DNA of 64,000 nt from Paenibacillus sp. LHD-38 (GCF_031157315.1 NZ_JAVIFU010000025.1:1-64000); one strand, 5' to 3'. Positions 43,650 through 53,642 are shown, numbered from the stretch's first letter. Notes: generated by a model not told the origin, from the sequence alone. A program made the numbers and translations.

Positions 43650-44753
43650 CTACTCCTGCTCAGCAAGCAGCGACTCCATCTCGACGCAGGCCATAACGAA
43701 TGCGCCAACGCCGTGCAGATCATTGCTGCAGGTCGGTCTCGTAACGTAGCTCTCGTAATCACCCGCCGATGTGCCGATGCAAATATCCGGTAAGACAAAG
43801 CGCTCCTGCTCATCGTACTGCACGACGCGCACAAGCCCCTCGTACCCACGCTTCGCCGCGGCTAAGCCAGCTTCACCCACGAGACCAAGCTTATACGCTC
43901 TCGCAAGCGTGTATACGAACAAACAAGTACAAGAGGTTTCCAGCCAATTATCCGCCAGCTCGCCTTTATCCACGATCTGATACCATAAGCCGCTCGAAGC
44001 CTCCTGATACCGAATGAGCGATGCCGCGAAATCGGCAAGCACGGCCTCAAGCTCCGCTCGCCCTGCTTCGTCCTCTTTCAGTTCGTCCAGAAATTGAGCA
44101 ACGGCAAGTCCGTACCAGCCGAGAGACCGCCCCCAAAACTCAGGCGAGCAGCCTGTCTCAGCATTCGCCCACGGCATCTGCCGGCTCTCGTCCCAGGCGT
44201 GATAAAGCAGGCCAGTTTTTTCATCCCTCATATAACGCCGCATCAGCCGCTCTTGATGCAGCGCCATGTCGCGCAAGCCTGCCTCTCCGTAACAATTAGC
44301 ATATTTCAGCGCAAATACGCCGCCCATGTATAAGCCGTCGAGCCACATATTATAAGCATATTTATCCTTGTGCCAAAAGCCCCCGTCCGAGGTGCGATGC
44401 AGCGTATCGAACAAGCTGCGGAGCTTATCCGCCGCGATACGATATTTGCGTTCCTCCCCGCGCTCATCCAGCCTAAACAACAGCAAACCAGTCTGTATAG
44501 CATCCAACTCATCTCTCGCAAATTCAAAATTGCCGTTATCATCAACGAGCTTATCTACGTAACGCTTAATATAAGCATCATAGCGCTCGTCCCGCTCCGC
44601 CCGCCACAGCATCTCCATCCCGCAAAGAAACACGCCTTGATGATAGTGCCATCTTCCCGCAGGCGGAAGCTCTTCCGGCAAATAGCTGTCCATTAAAGAA
44701 TCGCAGGCTGCTATTGCCCACTCCATCGGCGACCTTCTTCCATCGTTCAACAT
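43650..44753 (-). CDS. GH105 unsaturated rhamnogalacturonyl hydrolase (YteR-like)
   Basis: 367 residues, an (alpha/alpha)6 barrel without signal peptide, so cytoplasmic. Catalytic Asp candidates are Asp84 (RDELDAIQTG) and Asp139 (YNMWLDGLYMGG), spaced 55 residues like Asp88 and Asp143 of B. subtilis YteR. It removes the unsaturated galacturonyl residue from oligomers made by rhamnogalacturonan lyases, matching the secreted PL11 enzyme at 22.5-28.7 kb. The ABC genes upstream on the same strand would bring the substrate in. GAGGGG lies 13 nt before the ATG. Confidence 0.92.
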   Translation of the reverse strand: MLNDGRRSPMEWAIAACDSLMDSYLPEELPPAGRWHYHQGVFLCGMEMLWRAERDERYDAYIKRYVDKLVDDNGNFEFARDELDAIQTGLLLFRLDERGEERKYRIAADKLRSLFDTLHRTSDGGFWHKDKYAYNMWLDGLYMGGVFALKYANCYGEAGLRDMALHQERLMRRYMRDEKTGLLYHAWDESRQMPWANAETGCSPEFWGRSLGWYGLAVAQFLDELKEDEAGRAELEAVLADFAASLIRYQEASSGLWYQIVDKGELADNWLETSCTCLFVYTLARAYKLGLVGEAGLAAAKRGYEGLVRVVQYDEQERFVLPDICIGTSAGDYESYVTRPTCSNDLHGVGAFVMACVEMESLLAEQE

Positions 44754-44950
44754 CCCAAATAAGTCCCCTCTCCATTTTCCTTATATGGTTCATAACAGCA
44801 GCGTGCTTCTTATTAAAACGAGTCATAAAAGGTGCTAAGCTGCTTCTCCTTCAACGCGGGCGGCTCCAATCCCGCAAGCTTATGGCATAGCGAACGGATA
44901 AGGAGCGCCTGCGTAGCCGCATTCATGTCACCCTCTGCTTTTCCTTCGCT

Positions 44951-45050
44951 CAAGCGTAAACAGCTGTCGCCGTCTTTAGCGGCAGAAGCTCGTTTCGCGA
45001 TGAAATATAAGCATTGTATAAGATTAAAATTTATACTTTCTTATATTTCA
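44951..45050 (+). repeat. Dispersed intergenic repeat, copy 4
   Basis: Full copy, nearly identical to copy 2 over the AT-rich half. It lies between GH105 and the gene fragment at 45031-45243, and overlaps the fragment's 3' end. Confidence 0.85.
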
Positions 45051-45243
45051 AATAAACCGGCTTCGGCCTGTCGGGGTAATCTGTCCCCTCCTTGATTTGG
45101 GCTGCATTCGGCGCAGACGGCGAACGGGCCAGCTCACGCGAGAAGCCGCCGTCCATGCGGAGCAGCCTGCTCAGGTTAATAGCCGTCGTCTGGAGAATGA
45201 AGCACAGTTCTTCATCCGATATTTGCGGCTTTATATAAGACAA
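45031..45243 (-). pseudogene. Short ORF, probable gene fragment ending in a repeat element
   Basis: 70 residues from TTG 45243 with AAGGA about 8 nt upstream. It starts MSYIKPQISDEELCFILQTT and contains LLRMDGGFSRELARS, which looks like part of a larger helical carbohydrate-related enzyme, but I cannot name the family. The last residues (LKYKKV) and the stop are supplied by repeat copy 4, which suggests the gene was cut by the repeat. It follows the permease at 45268 by 24 nt, so it may once have been an operon member. Confidence 0.45.
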
Positions 45244-45267
45244 TAAATGAATCCTTCTCCCCCAAGG

Positions 45268-46143
45268 TTAGCCTTTTATCGATCCCAGCATCGCGCCTTT
45301 GGCAAAATGCTTTTGAAGGAACGGATACACGATCAGAATCGGCAGCGTTGCCACCACGATAACAGCCATCTTCACGGTCTGATCCGGCGGCGGTACCGCG
45401 GCATCCAGATCGGAGCTGTAATCGAGGCCGCTTGCCAGCACTACGATTTGACGGAGCAGCACCTGGATCGGCCATTTGGCACTGTCATCCAAATACAAGA
45501 TAGCGCTCAAATAAGTGTTCCAGTACGTCACCGCGTAAAACAATGAAATCGTAGCGATTGCAGGCATCGATAAAGGCAATACAATGCGAAACAGAATGCC
45601 AAAATCGCTGCAGCCGTCAATTTTTGCTGATTCCTCCAGACCTTCGGGGATGTTTTGAAAAAAGTTTTTCAAAATAATTAAATTAAACGCGCTTATCGCG
45701 GACGGAATAACGAGCGCGGCATAGGTATCGATCAGCCCCATCTCCCGCACGACAAGAAAAGTCGGAATAAGCCCTCCGCTAAACAGCATTGTGAATACGA
45801 CCAGGAACATAATCGCCTTGCGTCCGTCCAGATCCCTTCGCGACAAGCCATACGCCATTAAGGCTGTCGTGAACATGCTGAACAAGGTGCCGAATAGCGT
45901 TATCCCGGTCGAGACGGCCATGGCACGGAAAATCGTATCGGTCGAGAAAATAAACTTATAGGCGTCAAAGCTCCATATGGTCGGCACCAGAATGAATTTC
46001 TTCATCGCCATCTCTGCGCTGGTCGTGAACGAACCGGCAACGACATGCAGGAACGGGAGCACCGTTACGAGCGCAATAATGGCCAGAAGCGTAAAGTTCA
46101 CAATGGAAAAAATCCGGCCGCTGAGCGTTTTGTCCTCTACCAT
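45268..46143 (-). CDS. Sugar ABC transporter permease (LplC/YtcP type)
   Basis: 291 residues, six membrane segments, EAA loop LEESAKIDGCSDFGILFRIVLP. It is the second permease of an oligosaccharide importer with the gene at 46197 and the binding proteins further upstream. Proximity to the GH105 enzyme suggests unsaturated rhamnogalacturonan oligomers as cargo (inference). No ATPase gene is present in the cluster. Confidence 0.92.
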   Translation of the reverse strand: MVEDKTLSGRIFSIVNFTLLAIIALVTVLPFLHVVAGSFTTSAEMAMKKFILVPTIWSFDAYKFIFSTDTIFRAMAVSTGITLFGTLFSMFTTALMAYGLSRRDLDGRKAIMFLVVFTMLFSGGLIPTFLVVREMGLIDTYAALVIPSAISAFNLIILKNFFQNIPEGLEESAKIDGCSDFGILFRIVLPLSMPAIATISLFYAVTYWNTYLSAILYLDDSAKWPIQVLLRQIVVLASGLDYSSDLDAAVPPPDQTVKMAVIVVATLPILIVYPFLQKHFAKGAMLGSIKG

Positions 46144-46196
46144 GCGGAAGCCCCCCTAACGTTTGCGTAGCAATATGTCCTCCAAATGCCCGTCAC

Positions 46197-47147
46197 TTAA
46201 TACACGCCCTCCTCGCCCATCTTCTTCGCCAGTCTATTCGCCGCCATGACAAGCACGAGTCCGATAAAGGATTTGAAGAAGCCGATCGCCGTGCTGTAGC
46301 TGAACTGCCCCTGTCTCAGCCCTGCCGTATACACATAGGTATCAATAATTTCAGCAACATCGCGGTTCATGGAGTTCAGCAGCAGGTACACATGCTCGAA
46401 GCCAAGCTCCAGCACATCGCCAATTTTCAAAATGAGCAAAATAATGATGACGCTGCGGATCGCAGGAAGCGTAATATGCCATACCTGCCTTAAACGGCCG
46501 GCCCCGTCCATACGCGCCGCTTCATACAAGCCGGGGTCTACGGAGGCGATTGCCGCCAAATATATGATCGTTCCCCAACCCGCTTCCCGCCAGATGACTT
46601 GAATGATATATGTCGGTCTAAACCACTCGGGACTGAGCAGGAAATTGATTTTTTCGAATCCAAAATAAGCAAGCAGCTCGTTCACGATACCGCCGTCCGA
46701 CGTCAGCATGACGAAGCTGATGGACACAATAATGACCCACGACATAAAGTGAGGCAAATACACGAGCGTCTGAAACGTTCTTTTGAAAAAAGACGATCGG
46801 ACCTCGTTCAGCATAAGCGCTAACAGGATCGGGACAGGAAAAAAGAATAATAAGTTCATGCCGAACAACAGCAGCGTATTGGTCAAAATAGTTAAAAAAT
46901 CCGGCTCCGTAATCAATCGCTCGAAATGCTTGAATCCTACCCAGTCGCTTCCGCCTATGCCCTTAAACGGCTTATAGTCTTGAAAGGCGATCGCAAGGCC
47001 AAACATGGGAATATACTTGAATACGATGAAAAAGAACACTCCCGGCAGCAGCATGACATAGAGCCATTTGTTTTTCCAAAGCCGTTTCTTAAGCTCGCTT
47101 GTTCTAGGCTGAGGGATCCTTGCCTGCTGAATAACCGTTTCTTGCAT
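46197..47147 (-). CDS. Sugar ABC transporter permease (LplB/YteP type)
   Basis: 316 residues from ATG 47147 with GGAAGAGG upstream; an in-frame start at 47207 is less well placed. Six membrane segments, preceded by a basic cytoplasmic N-terminus (KKRLWKNKW), and the EAA loop LYEAARMDGAGRLRQVWHITLP. First permease of the pectin-oligosaccharide importer, between the binding protein at 47243 and the second permease. Confidence 0.92.
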   Translation of the reverse strand: MQETVIQQARIPQPRTSELKKRLWKNKWLYVMLLPGVFFFIVFKYIPMFGLAIAFQDYKPFKGIGGSDWVGFKHFERLITEPDFLTILTNTLLLFGMNLLFFFPVPILLALMLNEVRSSFFKRTFQTLVYLPHFMSWVIIVSISFVMLTSDGGIVNELLAYFGFEKINFLLSPEWFRPTYIIQVIWREAGWGTIIYLAAIASVDPGLYEAARMDGAGRLRQVWHITLPAIRSVIIILLILKIGDVLELGFEHVYLLLNSMNRDVAEIIDTYVYTAGLRQGQFSYSTAIGFFKSFIGLVLVMAANRLAKKMGEEGVY

Positions 47148-47242
47148 AGCGCCTCTTCCTTTCCAAAGGAGGTTGAGAGACTGCCGGGCTGCCCGGGCAG
47201 TCTCCAAGGATCACGATCATGCGAATGGCGATGAACAAATTT

Positions 47243-48793
47243 TTATTTTTTGTAGGCCGCGTTGTATTCCTCGATAATTTGAGCGCCGCCGCGCTTCTTC
47301 CAATCCTCGACCGCCTTGTCAAAGCCTGCTTTGTCGATGGAGCCGTAAATATATTTGTAAGTTGCATCTTTAATAATTTCTTGAAGCTCCGTGCCCTTCT
47401 CGGTGTATGCAGCAGAATCAAGCGGCGCCGTTGGATCGGCGATGGCGATTTTCGCATTCTCCACAATGAGCTGCTCCGCATGGATCCGTGCAGGAAGCTC
47501 GTGAAAGCCCTCGTACATACCGTTCGTTTCCGGCTCGCCGATGACGCTGTCCTTAAAGCCTTTGACCTCGCGCTCTGTCAGCTCTTTGTCCGCGGACGCT
47601 TTCGCTTTGCCGTCCACTACCGTGTAATGCGTGCCTTCAATGCCCCAATACATCATGTTCGCCACTTCCGGCGTCATCAGCTTATCGAAGAAGGCCAAAA
47701 TTTTCTTGAGCTCCGCTTCGTCTTTAATCGCGGATTTAGGAAACAAAGCAACGTTGTTGTAACCGGGAATGGACCACGAAGCCGTTTTTCCGTCCGGGCC
47801 GGCAACCATGCTGTGCGTATCGACAACGGCTGTCGGCACGTTTTTGACCAAGTCCTTCACCAAGGAGTCCACATCCTGCATAGAGCCGATGTACACGCCC
47901 GCCTTGCCGCTTGTGAACATATTGACTTGATCTGTTTTGCTGGTTGCCGCAAAGTCGACGTTCATCGCTTTAGCATCACGGACTTTTTTGATAAAATCCA
48001 TCGTTGCCGCATATTCCGGAGTCGTAAATTCAGGCACGAGCTGGCCTTCCCTCTCGCCCCAGTTATTTGGCGTTCCGAACCAGGCGGCTACGGTTTTGAA
48101 GGCCCCGTAAATGAGATCGTTGCGATCGGCTAAGCCAATCGTATCCGGTTTGCCGTTTCCGTCCGGATCGCCGGTCGTGAATTTCTCCATCATCGCAAAC
48201 AGCTCATCTACGTTAACCGGTGCGGCAATGCCCAGCTTATCTGCCCAGTCCTTGCGGTAAATCATCCCTTGGCGGGCAAGCGGCCTGCCGATATACACCG
48301 AATAAAGCTTGCCGTCCACTTTCGTATTATTTAAAATTTCTTCCTTCAGCTTGCCTAGATTCGGAAACTCGCTGAGATAAGGACCAATCTCCCAAAACTG
48401 GCCTTCGCGAATCGCTTCTTTCATTTGAACGAAGGTCGCTTGGTTTTTCAAATACGTAACCTGCGGAAGCGATCCCGTTGCAAAGGAAGCGTTCAGCTTC
48501 TCCTCATACGTATCTGCCGGGAAAAATTGGTACGTCAGCTTCGTGTTGGTCAGCTTCTCCAGCTCGTTCTTAATCGTATCCGGCGGTGTCTCTGCAATGT
48601 TGAGCGGAAGCATGATCGTAATTTCGGTTGGTTTATCCGGTTCTGCCGGCTTAGCCGTTTCTTCTGTCTTAGCCCCGCTGTCGTCGCTGGGTGCCGGCTG
48701 GTTGCCGCCATTGTTGCCGCCCGAGCAGGCTGCAAGCAATAAGCTAAACGTCAAAACCACGCCCATCAGAATCGAAAACGATTTTTTCTTCAT
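47243..48793 (-). CDS. Oligosaccharide ABC transporter binding lipoprotein
   Basis: 516 residues with lipobox LLAAC (Cys23) and a Gly/Asn/Pro linker. It has an extracellular solute-binding fold of the YtcQ/LipO type, including a calcium-loop-like DPDGNGKPDTIGLADRNDL segment (about 195-213) shared with its paralogue at 49003. It heads the operon with the two permeases at 45268-47147. A terminator at 48953-48992 separates it from the paralogue's transcript. Confidence 0.92.
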   Translation of the reverse strand: MKKKSFSILMGVVLTFSLLLAACSGGNNGGNQPAPSDDSGAKTEETAKPAEPDKPTEITIMLPLNIAETPPDTIKNELEKLTNTKLTYQFFPADTYEEKLNASFATGSLPQVTYLKNQATFVQMKEAIREGQFWEIGPYLSEFPNLGKLKEEILNNTKVDGKLYSVYIGRPLARQGMIYRKDWADKLGIAAPVNVDELFAMMEKFTTGDPDGNGKPDTIGLADRNDLIYGAFKTVAAWFGTPNNWGEREGQLVPEFTTPEYAATMDFIKKVRDAKAMNVDFAATSKTDQVNMFTSGKAGVYIGSMQDVDSLVKDLVKNVPTAVVDTHSMVAGPDGKTASWSIPGYNNVALFPKSAIKDEAELKKILAFFDKLMTPEVANMMYWGIEGTHYTVVDGKAKASADKELTEREVKGFKDSVIGEPETNGMYEGFHELPARIHAEQLIVENAKIAIADPTAPLDSAAYTEKGTELQEIIKDATYKYIYGSIDKAGFDKAVEDWKKRGGAQIIEEYNAAYKK

Positions 48794-48952
48794 ACCGCGT
48801 TGACCTCCATATATCGTTTTGGTTGCTTCCCCTTCAAGCTACCATGCCTATTTGGAGTGCCGAAACAATCATTTGTATCTATGACCGCCCGTTTAAGGCG
48901 TACCTGAGCTAATGATTACTGCCAGTGCGCATGACACTCGCCATAACAAAAC

Positions 48953-48992
48953 AAAAAAAAGAGCAGGGTATAAGCCTAAGCTTTACCTGCTC
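48953..48992 (-). terminator. Terminator between the paralogous binding-protein genes
   Basis: AGAGCAGGTAAAGC pairs imperfectly with the following TATACCCTGCTC on the minus strand, and a run of eight T follows. Confidence 0.75.
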
Positions 48993-49002
48993 TCTCCCTC
49001 TT

Positions 49003-50532
49003 TCATTCCTGGGACTGCTTCCCAAAATAAGCCCCCGTATACTCGCTCATCATAAGGCTGCCGCCGCTGCGCTTCCAACGGTCAACCTCCTGATAGAAGC
49101 CCTGGGCGCTGATTTGCCCGAGTATATATTTATAGGTCGCATCCGAAATGATTTTGTACAGCTCCATGCTCTTCTCGTCATAGGTCTTCGATTCAAGCCC
49201 GATCGTGGGGTCCTTCACGATAAACTTATCATTGTCGGCGCTGAGCCGCTCCGCCAGCTCCCACATCGTCTCCTGCTCCGCTACTTTGAGCAGGTTCGGA
49301 TTGCTTAGATCGGCAATCATAAGCGAATAGAGGGCATTCACTTCCGTGACGCGAAGCTGTGACGTCTCTTCAGGCAGCTCGACCTGCTCGCCTTCCATCC
49401 GATAATGCTTGCCTTCTATTCCGTAGCGCATCAGATTAGCTACATCCTCATCCATCGTGCGATCGAAGAAAGCGAGCTGAGCCAGCAGCTCCTCTTCCGT
49501 CCGAATTGCTTTTTTGGAGAATAAGTACAGCCCGTTATAATTAGGAATCGACCATACGCGGTAGCCGTCCGGTCCATTTATACGGTTGACCAACGTGAAG
49601 CGCGCTTCGGGATTTATTCGTTCCGCTTCATCGGACAGACGCTGCACGTCTGTCATGCTGCCGATATAAACGCCCGCGGCGCCTCTGATGATTTTGTCGC
49701 GCTGCACATCCTTGCTCGTGACCGCAAAGTCTGAGTTTATCAGCTGCTCATCATACAGCCGCTTCATAAAGTTCATCGTATCCATATACGGAGCGGTTTC
49801 GAATTCCGGAATGACCTTCTTATCGACAATGCCCCAATTATTTGGTGTCCCGAAATAGGAGCTCAGCGTCTTAAAGGCGCCAAACACTAAGTCGTTGCGA
49901 TCAGCCAGCCCAACGGTATCGTTCTGCCCATTGCGATCCGGGTCCTTCAGCGTAAACTGCTTGATCACCTCATACAGCTCCTCGATCGTTCCAGGCGCGC
50001 TTAGCTGAAGATGCTCTAGCCAATCCTCCCTAATAATTATGCCTTGGCGCGACGACGGCCGCTCTGTGTATAGCCCGTAAATCCGGCCGTCGATAGCGGC
50101 TTGTCCCAGAATGTCGGCATTTAATTGCCGCAGGTTCGGGAACTTCACGAGATAGGGCCCAATCTCCCAGAACGAGCCGGAGCGGATCGCGTTTTTGACA
50201 AAAATATAATCAGTATGCTTAACGAAGGTTGCCTTCTTTAGCGAGTTGGTAGAAAGCGCTGTGTTCATTTTGTCCGTATAGATGCCGTCGGGAACCCAGT
50301 TTATATCCAGCTTTACGTTTGTCAGCTCCTCGATCCTTGCCAGCATTTCCGCGCTTGGCGGATGGGGGAAATGCAGCGGTGCCATGATTGAGATCGTTGT
50401 CGCAGCATGGTCGTTCCCCGTCTTATTTGGCGATGACGATGACGCGCATGAAGCGCACAGCAGGAGGATAAGAAACGCTGCGATAAAACGGCAGCTAATG
50501 GACAGCTTTGCGCTTGGTGAACGGTTGCTCAT
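49003..50532 (-). CDS. Second oligosaccharide-binding lipoprotein, paralogue of the 47243 gene
   Basis: 509 residues; lipobox CASC (Cys about 29) after a signal peptide. It is clearly related to the product of 47243-48793: both contain FWEIGPYL, FPNL, a DPD/DPDRNG loop with VGLADRNDL, AFKT and FGTPNNWG. It is divergent from the membrane AraC regulator at 50678 and ends in its own terminator, so it is a separate transcript. It could act as a second specificity subunit or as a sensor partner for the regulator (inference). Confidence 0.9.
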   Translation of the reverse strand: MSNRSPSAKLSISCRFIAAFLILLLCASCASSSSPNKTGNDHAATTISIMAPLHFPHPPSAEMLARIEELTNVKLDINWVPDGIYTDKMNTALSTNSLKKATFVKHTDYIFVKNAIRSGSFWEIGPYLVKFPNLRQLNADILGQAAIDGRIYGLYTERPSSRQGIIIREDWLEHLQLSAPGTIEELYEVIKQFTLKDPDRNGQNDTVGLADRNDLVFGAFKTLSSYFGTPNNWGIVDKKVIPEFETAPYMDTMNFMKRLYDEQLINSDFAVTSKDVQRDKIIRGAAGVYIGSMTDVQRLSDEAERINPEARFTLVNRINGPDGYRVWSIPNYNGLYLFSKKAIRTEEELLAQLAFFDRTMDEDVANLMRYGIEGKHYRMEGEQVELPEETSQLRVTEVNALYSLMIADLSNPNLLKVAEQETMWELAERLSADNDKFIVKDPTIGLESKTYDEKSMELYKIISDATYKYILGQISAQGFYQEVDRWKRSGGSLMMSEYTGAYFGKQSQE

Positions 50533-50616
50533 GGGCAGCCCCCTTGTCTAATCAGCCTTTTCTCCCCATAATCTAAGGAAATGATTATCTGCAAGCCAGA
50601 TGATTATTGCTCAAAA

Positions 50617-50630
50617 TGTATGCGTTTACT
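50617..50630. promoter_or_regulatory. Weak cre-like site in the divergent promoter region
   Basis: TGTATGCGTTTACT matches TGWAANCGNTNWCA at 12 of 14 positions. It lies between the divergent binding-protein and AraC-regulator genes, a sensible place for catabolite control. Confidence 0.35.
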
Positions 50631-50677
50631 AAAATAAAGCTAATGCTCTCTCATTCCTAGACAAGGTGTTGGTAGCT

Positions 50678-52981
50678 GTGCGGTCCTTAACTTTTTTAAG
50701 CAAGATGACGATTTTCGGCTTTCTGCTCAGCACGCTTCCGGTTATTTTTATCGGCGCTTTCTCTTACGTGACCTCATCCAATGAGATACAGAAAAATGTA
50801 AATGCAGGAAAAATGCAGCTGATTATGCAAATTAACTCAAATGTAGAGCAGAAATTGACGACTGTCAACCACACGCTGAATCAGGTCATTAACTCGACGG
50901 TGCTGAAAAAAGCGATGAACCAGCCGCTTACCGTAAACGAATTTGTGATGTACGATGATTTGCGCAATGAAATCCGGCATATGCAGTCCTTCGATACGAA
51001 GCTGGAGGATGTTGTGCTGATCAACGAGCGGCATAACTGGATGATTAAAAATTCAGGGCTCTACCCCTTCGAGCAATACGCTTATTATGAGGAGCTGTCC
51101 GGCTTGATGCAAGTGCCCGATGGCACCTCTTGGGTTCTTAATCCCTCCCGCTGGTTTTATAGCGAGGAATCCGCGGGAAGCGCGGCTTGCAGCTACAGCA
51201 TCAGCCTCGTGAAGAGGCTCCCAACGAACGGACTTGAAAAATACGGTCTGGCGCTTGCCAACATTCCGACTTGCAGCCTGCAGGAGCTTCTCGAAAGCGA
51301 TGATGACCCCTTATCCTCGATTATGATTTTGGATGACCAATACCGCATTCTGCTTCATCCGGACCAGACGCTCGTCGGCAAGTCTGTCACGGAAAGCGGG
51401 CTGCGATTAGGACAGTTCACCGAGCCCTCCGGACAATATACGGAAACCGTCGACCAGAAGGAATATTCGGTAACCTATTACCGCTCCGAGCTCAATGGCT
51501 GGATCTATTTATCCGCAACCTCCATTGCAAGCATGACGAAAGAATCCAAAAAAATCGGGACGTATACGCTTTATGTATGCTTATTCATGCTTCTGCTCTC
51601 GATGCTGCTGGCTTGGATCGGCTCGCGACGCATGTATTCGCCGATACAAGTGCTCCTGAATCAAATCGGCGAGCGGCTGACGGACATTCAGAAACGGAAA
51701 ACAAATGAATTTCAAGTCATAGGCGAGCGCGTAACCCATCTGTTTCAATCCAAGACCGAGCTTGAGAAGGAATTGCGGCAGCATATTCATCAGGTTCGCA
51801 CCTTTTTCTTCATGAAGGCCTTTCAAGGCCAGGTCAAACAGAATGAAATGAATGAGAAGCTGATCCAGTTTGGCTATGGCACACAGCTGGCCGAATGGAA
51901 GACGATGGCCGCAATTACGCTGCAGATCGACTTTCTCGAGAACAGCCGCTATTCCAAAAACGATCTGGAGCTGCTTCTGTTCGCGGTTCATAATATGATC
52001 GAGGAGCTGATCCCGTACGAGCAGCGCCTTGCGCCAATTATTATGGATCAAACCATTGTGACCATCATCGGCAGCACATCGCATGACTTAGAAGCCTTTA
52101 GCAGCGCAAAATACTCGCTTACCGAGCATTTGCAGCAGCAAATTGCAAGCTGCCTCAACGTGAAGGTCAGCATCGGCATGAGCCTGCCCTTTAACACCTT
52201 CTCCTCGCTGGCAATGGCGTACAGGGAAGGTCTTGAGGCGCTTAAGCACCGAATGAAATTGGGCGAGGGCATCATCATACAGTACGATAATGTGAACGAG
52301 GGTAAACATTATTTGAATCTCAACTATCCGGCGCATATCGAGAATGAGCTGATGGATGCTGTGAAGCTGGCAGAGAAGGATAAATCAAAGGAGCTGCTTC
52401 GCGCCTTTTTGCAGGCGGTGTTTGCAGTCGAGCTGTCCCCTCAGGAATATCAAATTCCGCTTGCCCGTCTGCTCAATAATCTGCTGATTGTGATGCAGGA
52501 ATCAGGAGTAAGCCTGAGCCAGATTCACCCGATGAAGGGCTCGCTGCTCAAAGAGCTGCTCGAGCTTCACACTTCAGCCGAAATTGAGGATTGGTTTTGG
52601 ACAAAGGCCGTCTATCCAATGATCAAAATATTCAAGGACCGGCAGGAAGAGCAATATCACAATATTTCGGAGAAAATTATCGATCTCGTCCAGCATCAAT
52701 ATGATACGGATCTGACGCTGGAGGAATGCGCCTCGCGCCTGCACTACAATGCCAACTATTTGAGCAGCGTATTCCGCAAGGAAACGGGCCATTCTTTTAG
52801 CGAGTATTTATCTATGTATCGTTTTAAAATGGCGAAGAAATGGCTTGCGGACAGCGATATGCCCATCAAGGACATCGCCGCGCTGCTTCGCTACAATAAT
52901 CCGCAAAACTTCATCCGCTCCTTCCGCAAGCAGGAGGGCATTACGCCCGGGCAATATCGCGATAAAAGGCGAAACGTGTAA
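50678..52981 (+). CDS. Membrane-bound AraC-family regulator (YesS/YtdP-like)
   Basis: 767 residues from GTG 50678 with AAGGTG 9 nt upstream. Two membrane helices (about 10-30 and 295-315) enclose an extracytoplasmic Cache-like sensor domain. A long linker (about 330-660) leads to a C-terminal AraC double helix-turn-helix (about 665-765; DLTLEECASRLHYNANYLSS is residues near 680-700, ending GITPGQYRDKRRN). Such one-component regulators sense extracellular sugar and activate pectin-use genes. It is divergent from the second binding protein and probably controls the 43.6-50.5 kb cluster. Confidence 0.92.
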   Translation: MRSLTFLSKMTIFGFLLSTLPVIFIGAFSYVTSSNEIQKNVNAGKMQLIMQINSNVEQKLTTVNHTLNQVINSTVLKKAMNQPLTVNEFVMYDDLRNEIRHMQSFDTKLEDVVLINERHNWMIKNSGLYPFEQYAYYEELSGLMQVPDGTSWVLNPSRWFYSEESAGSAACSYSISLVKRLPTNGLEKYGLALANIPTCSLQELLESDDDPLSSIMILDDQYRILLHPDQTLVGKSVTESGLRLGQFTEPSGQYTETVDQKEYSVTYYRSELNGWIYLSATSIASMTKESKKIGTYTLYVCLFMLLLSMLLAWIGSRRMYSPIQVLLNQIGERLTDIQKRKTNEFQVIGERVTHLFQSKTELEKELRQHIHQVRTFFFMKAFQGQVKQNEMNEKLIQFGYGTQLAEWKTMAAITLQIDFLENSRYSKNDLELLLFAVHNMIEELIPYEQRLAPIIMDQTIVTIIGSTSHDLEAFSSAKYSLTEHLQQQIASCLNVKVSIGMSLPFNTFSSLAMAYREGLEALKHRMKLGEGIIIQYDNVNEGKHYLNLNYPAHIENELMDAVKLAEKDKSKELLRAFLQAVFAVELSPQEYQIPLARLLNNLLIVMQESGVSLSQIHPMKGSLLKELLELHTSAEIEDWFWTKAVYPMIKIFKDRQEEQYHNISEKIIDLVQHQYDTDLTLEECASRLHYNANYLSSVFRKETGHSFSEYLSMYRFKMAKKWLADSDMPIKDIAALLRYNNPQNFIRSFRKQEGITPGQYRDKRRNV

Positions 52982-53044
52982 AATAGTAAATCCATTTGGA
53001 AGATACTATGCTATACTCTTCAAAATGAATGGGAGGCTGGACGT

Positions 53045-53563
53045 ATGACAAATCGACCGTCAACGGAAGAATACTTTCCTTATCATGAGCAATACATTAG
53101 CTTGGTAGCTGAAGGCGATGTAACGGAATTGCTAGCGGAGCAACTGGCAAGCACTACGGAGCTGTTATCCGATATTCCGGAAGCGCGGGCAAATTACCGG
53201 TATGCGGAAGGAAAATGGACGCTGAAGGAAGTAATCGGCCATATCTCGGACAATGAACGTGTCATGGCTTATCGGCTGCTTCGGGCCGCACGCGGCGACA
53301 AGACGCCACTCGCCGGCTATGATCAGGATGAATTCATGACCGCCGCTTCGTTTCAGGACTGGAGCTTAACGCAGATCATTGAAGATTACATATCCGTTCG
53401 CAAGTCCACGCTTACTTTATTGCGCGGTTTGACAGACGAAGCATGGCTTCGCATCGGCGTATCTAACGGAGGCAACGTCTCCGCGAGAGCTATCGCCTAT
53501 ATCATTGCCGGTCATGAGCTGCATCATCTGAAAATCATTCATGAAAGATATCTTACTAAATAG
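53045..53563 (+). CDS. DinB-family protein
   Basis: 172 residues, a four-helix bundle of the DinB/YfiT-like type. Candidate metal-binding histidines lie in EVIGHISDNERVMAYR (about 62-77) and GHELHHLKIIHER (about 155-167), giving the usual triad. Members are often thiol-transferases or stress-induced proteins, but the function here is unknown. GGGAGG precedes the ATG by about 8 nt. It stands alone before a strong terminator. Confidence 0.88.
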   Translation: MTNRPSTEEYFPYHEQYISLVAEGDVTELLAEQLASTTELLSDIPEARANYRYAEGKWTLKEVIGHISDNERVMAYRLLRAARGDKTPLAGYDQDEFMTAASFQDWSLTQIIEDYISVRKSTLTLLRGLTDEAWLRIGVSNGGNVSARAIAYIIAGHELHHLKIIHERYLTK

Positions 53564-53587
53564 CCGGTTCGGCACTTGTCGGCGAAT

Positions 53588-53642
53588 AAAACCTATATGT
53601 AAACCATAAGTTATGATAACATGGTTAACATATAGGTTTTTT
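53588..53642 (+). terminator. Terminator after the DinB-family gene
   Basis: AAACCTATATGT pairs with ACATATAGGTTT, and an inner AACCAT pairs with ATGGTT; TTTTTT follows. It ends about 20 nt before the next start codon. Confidence 0.8.
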
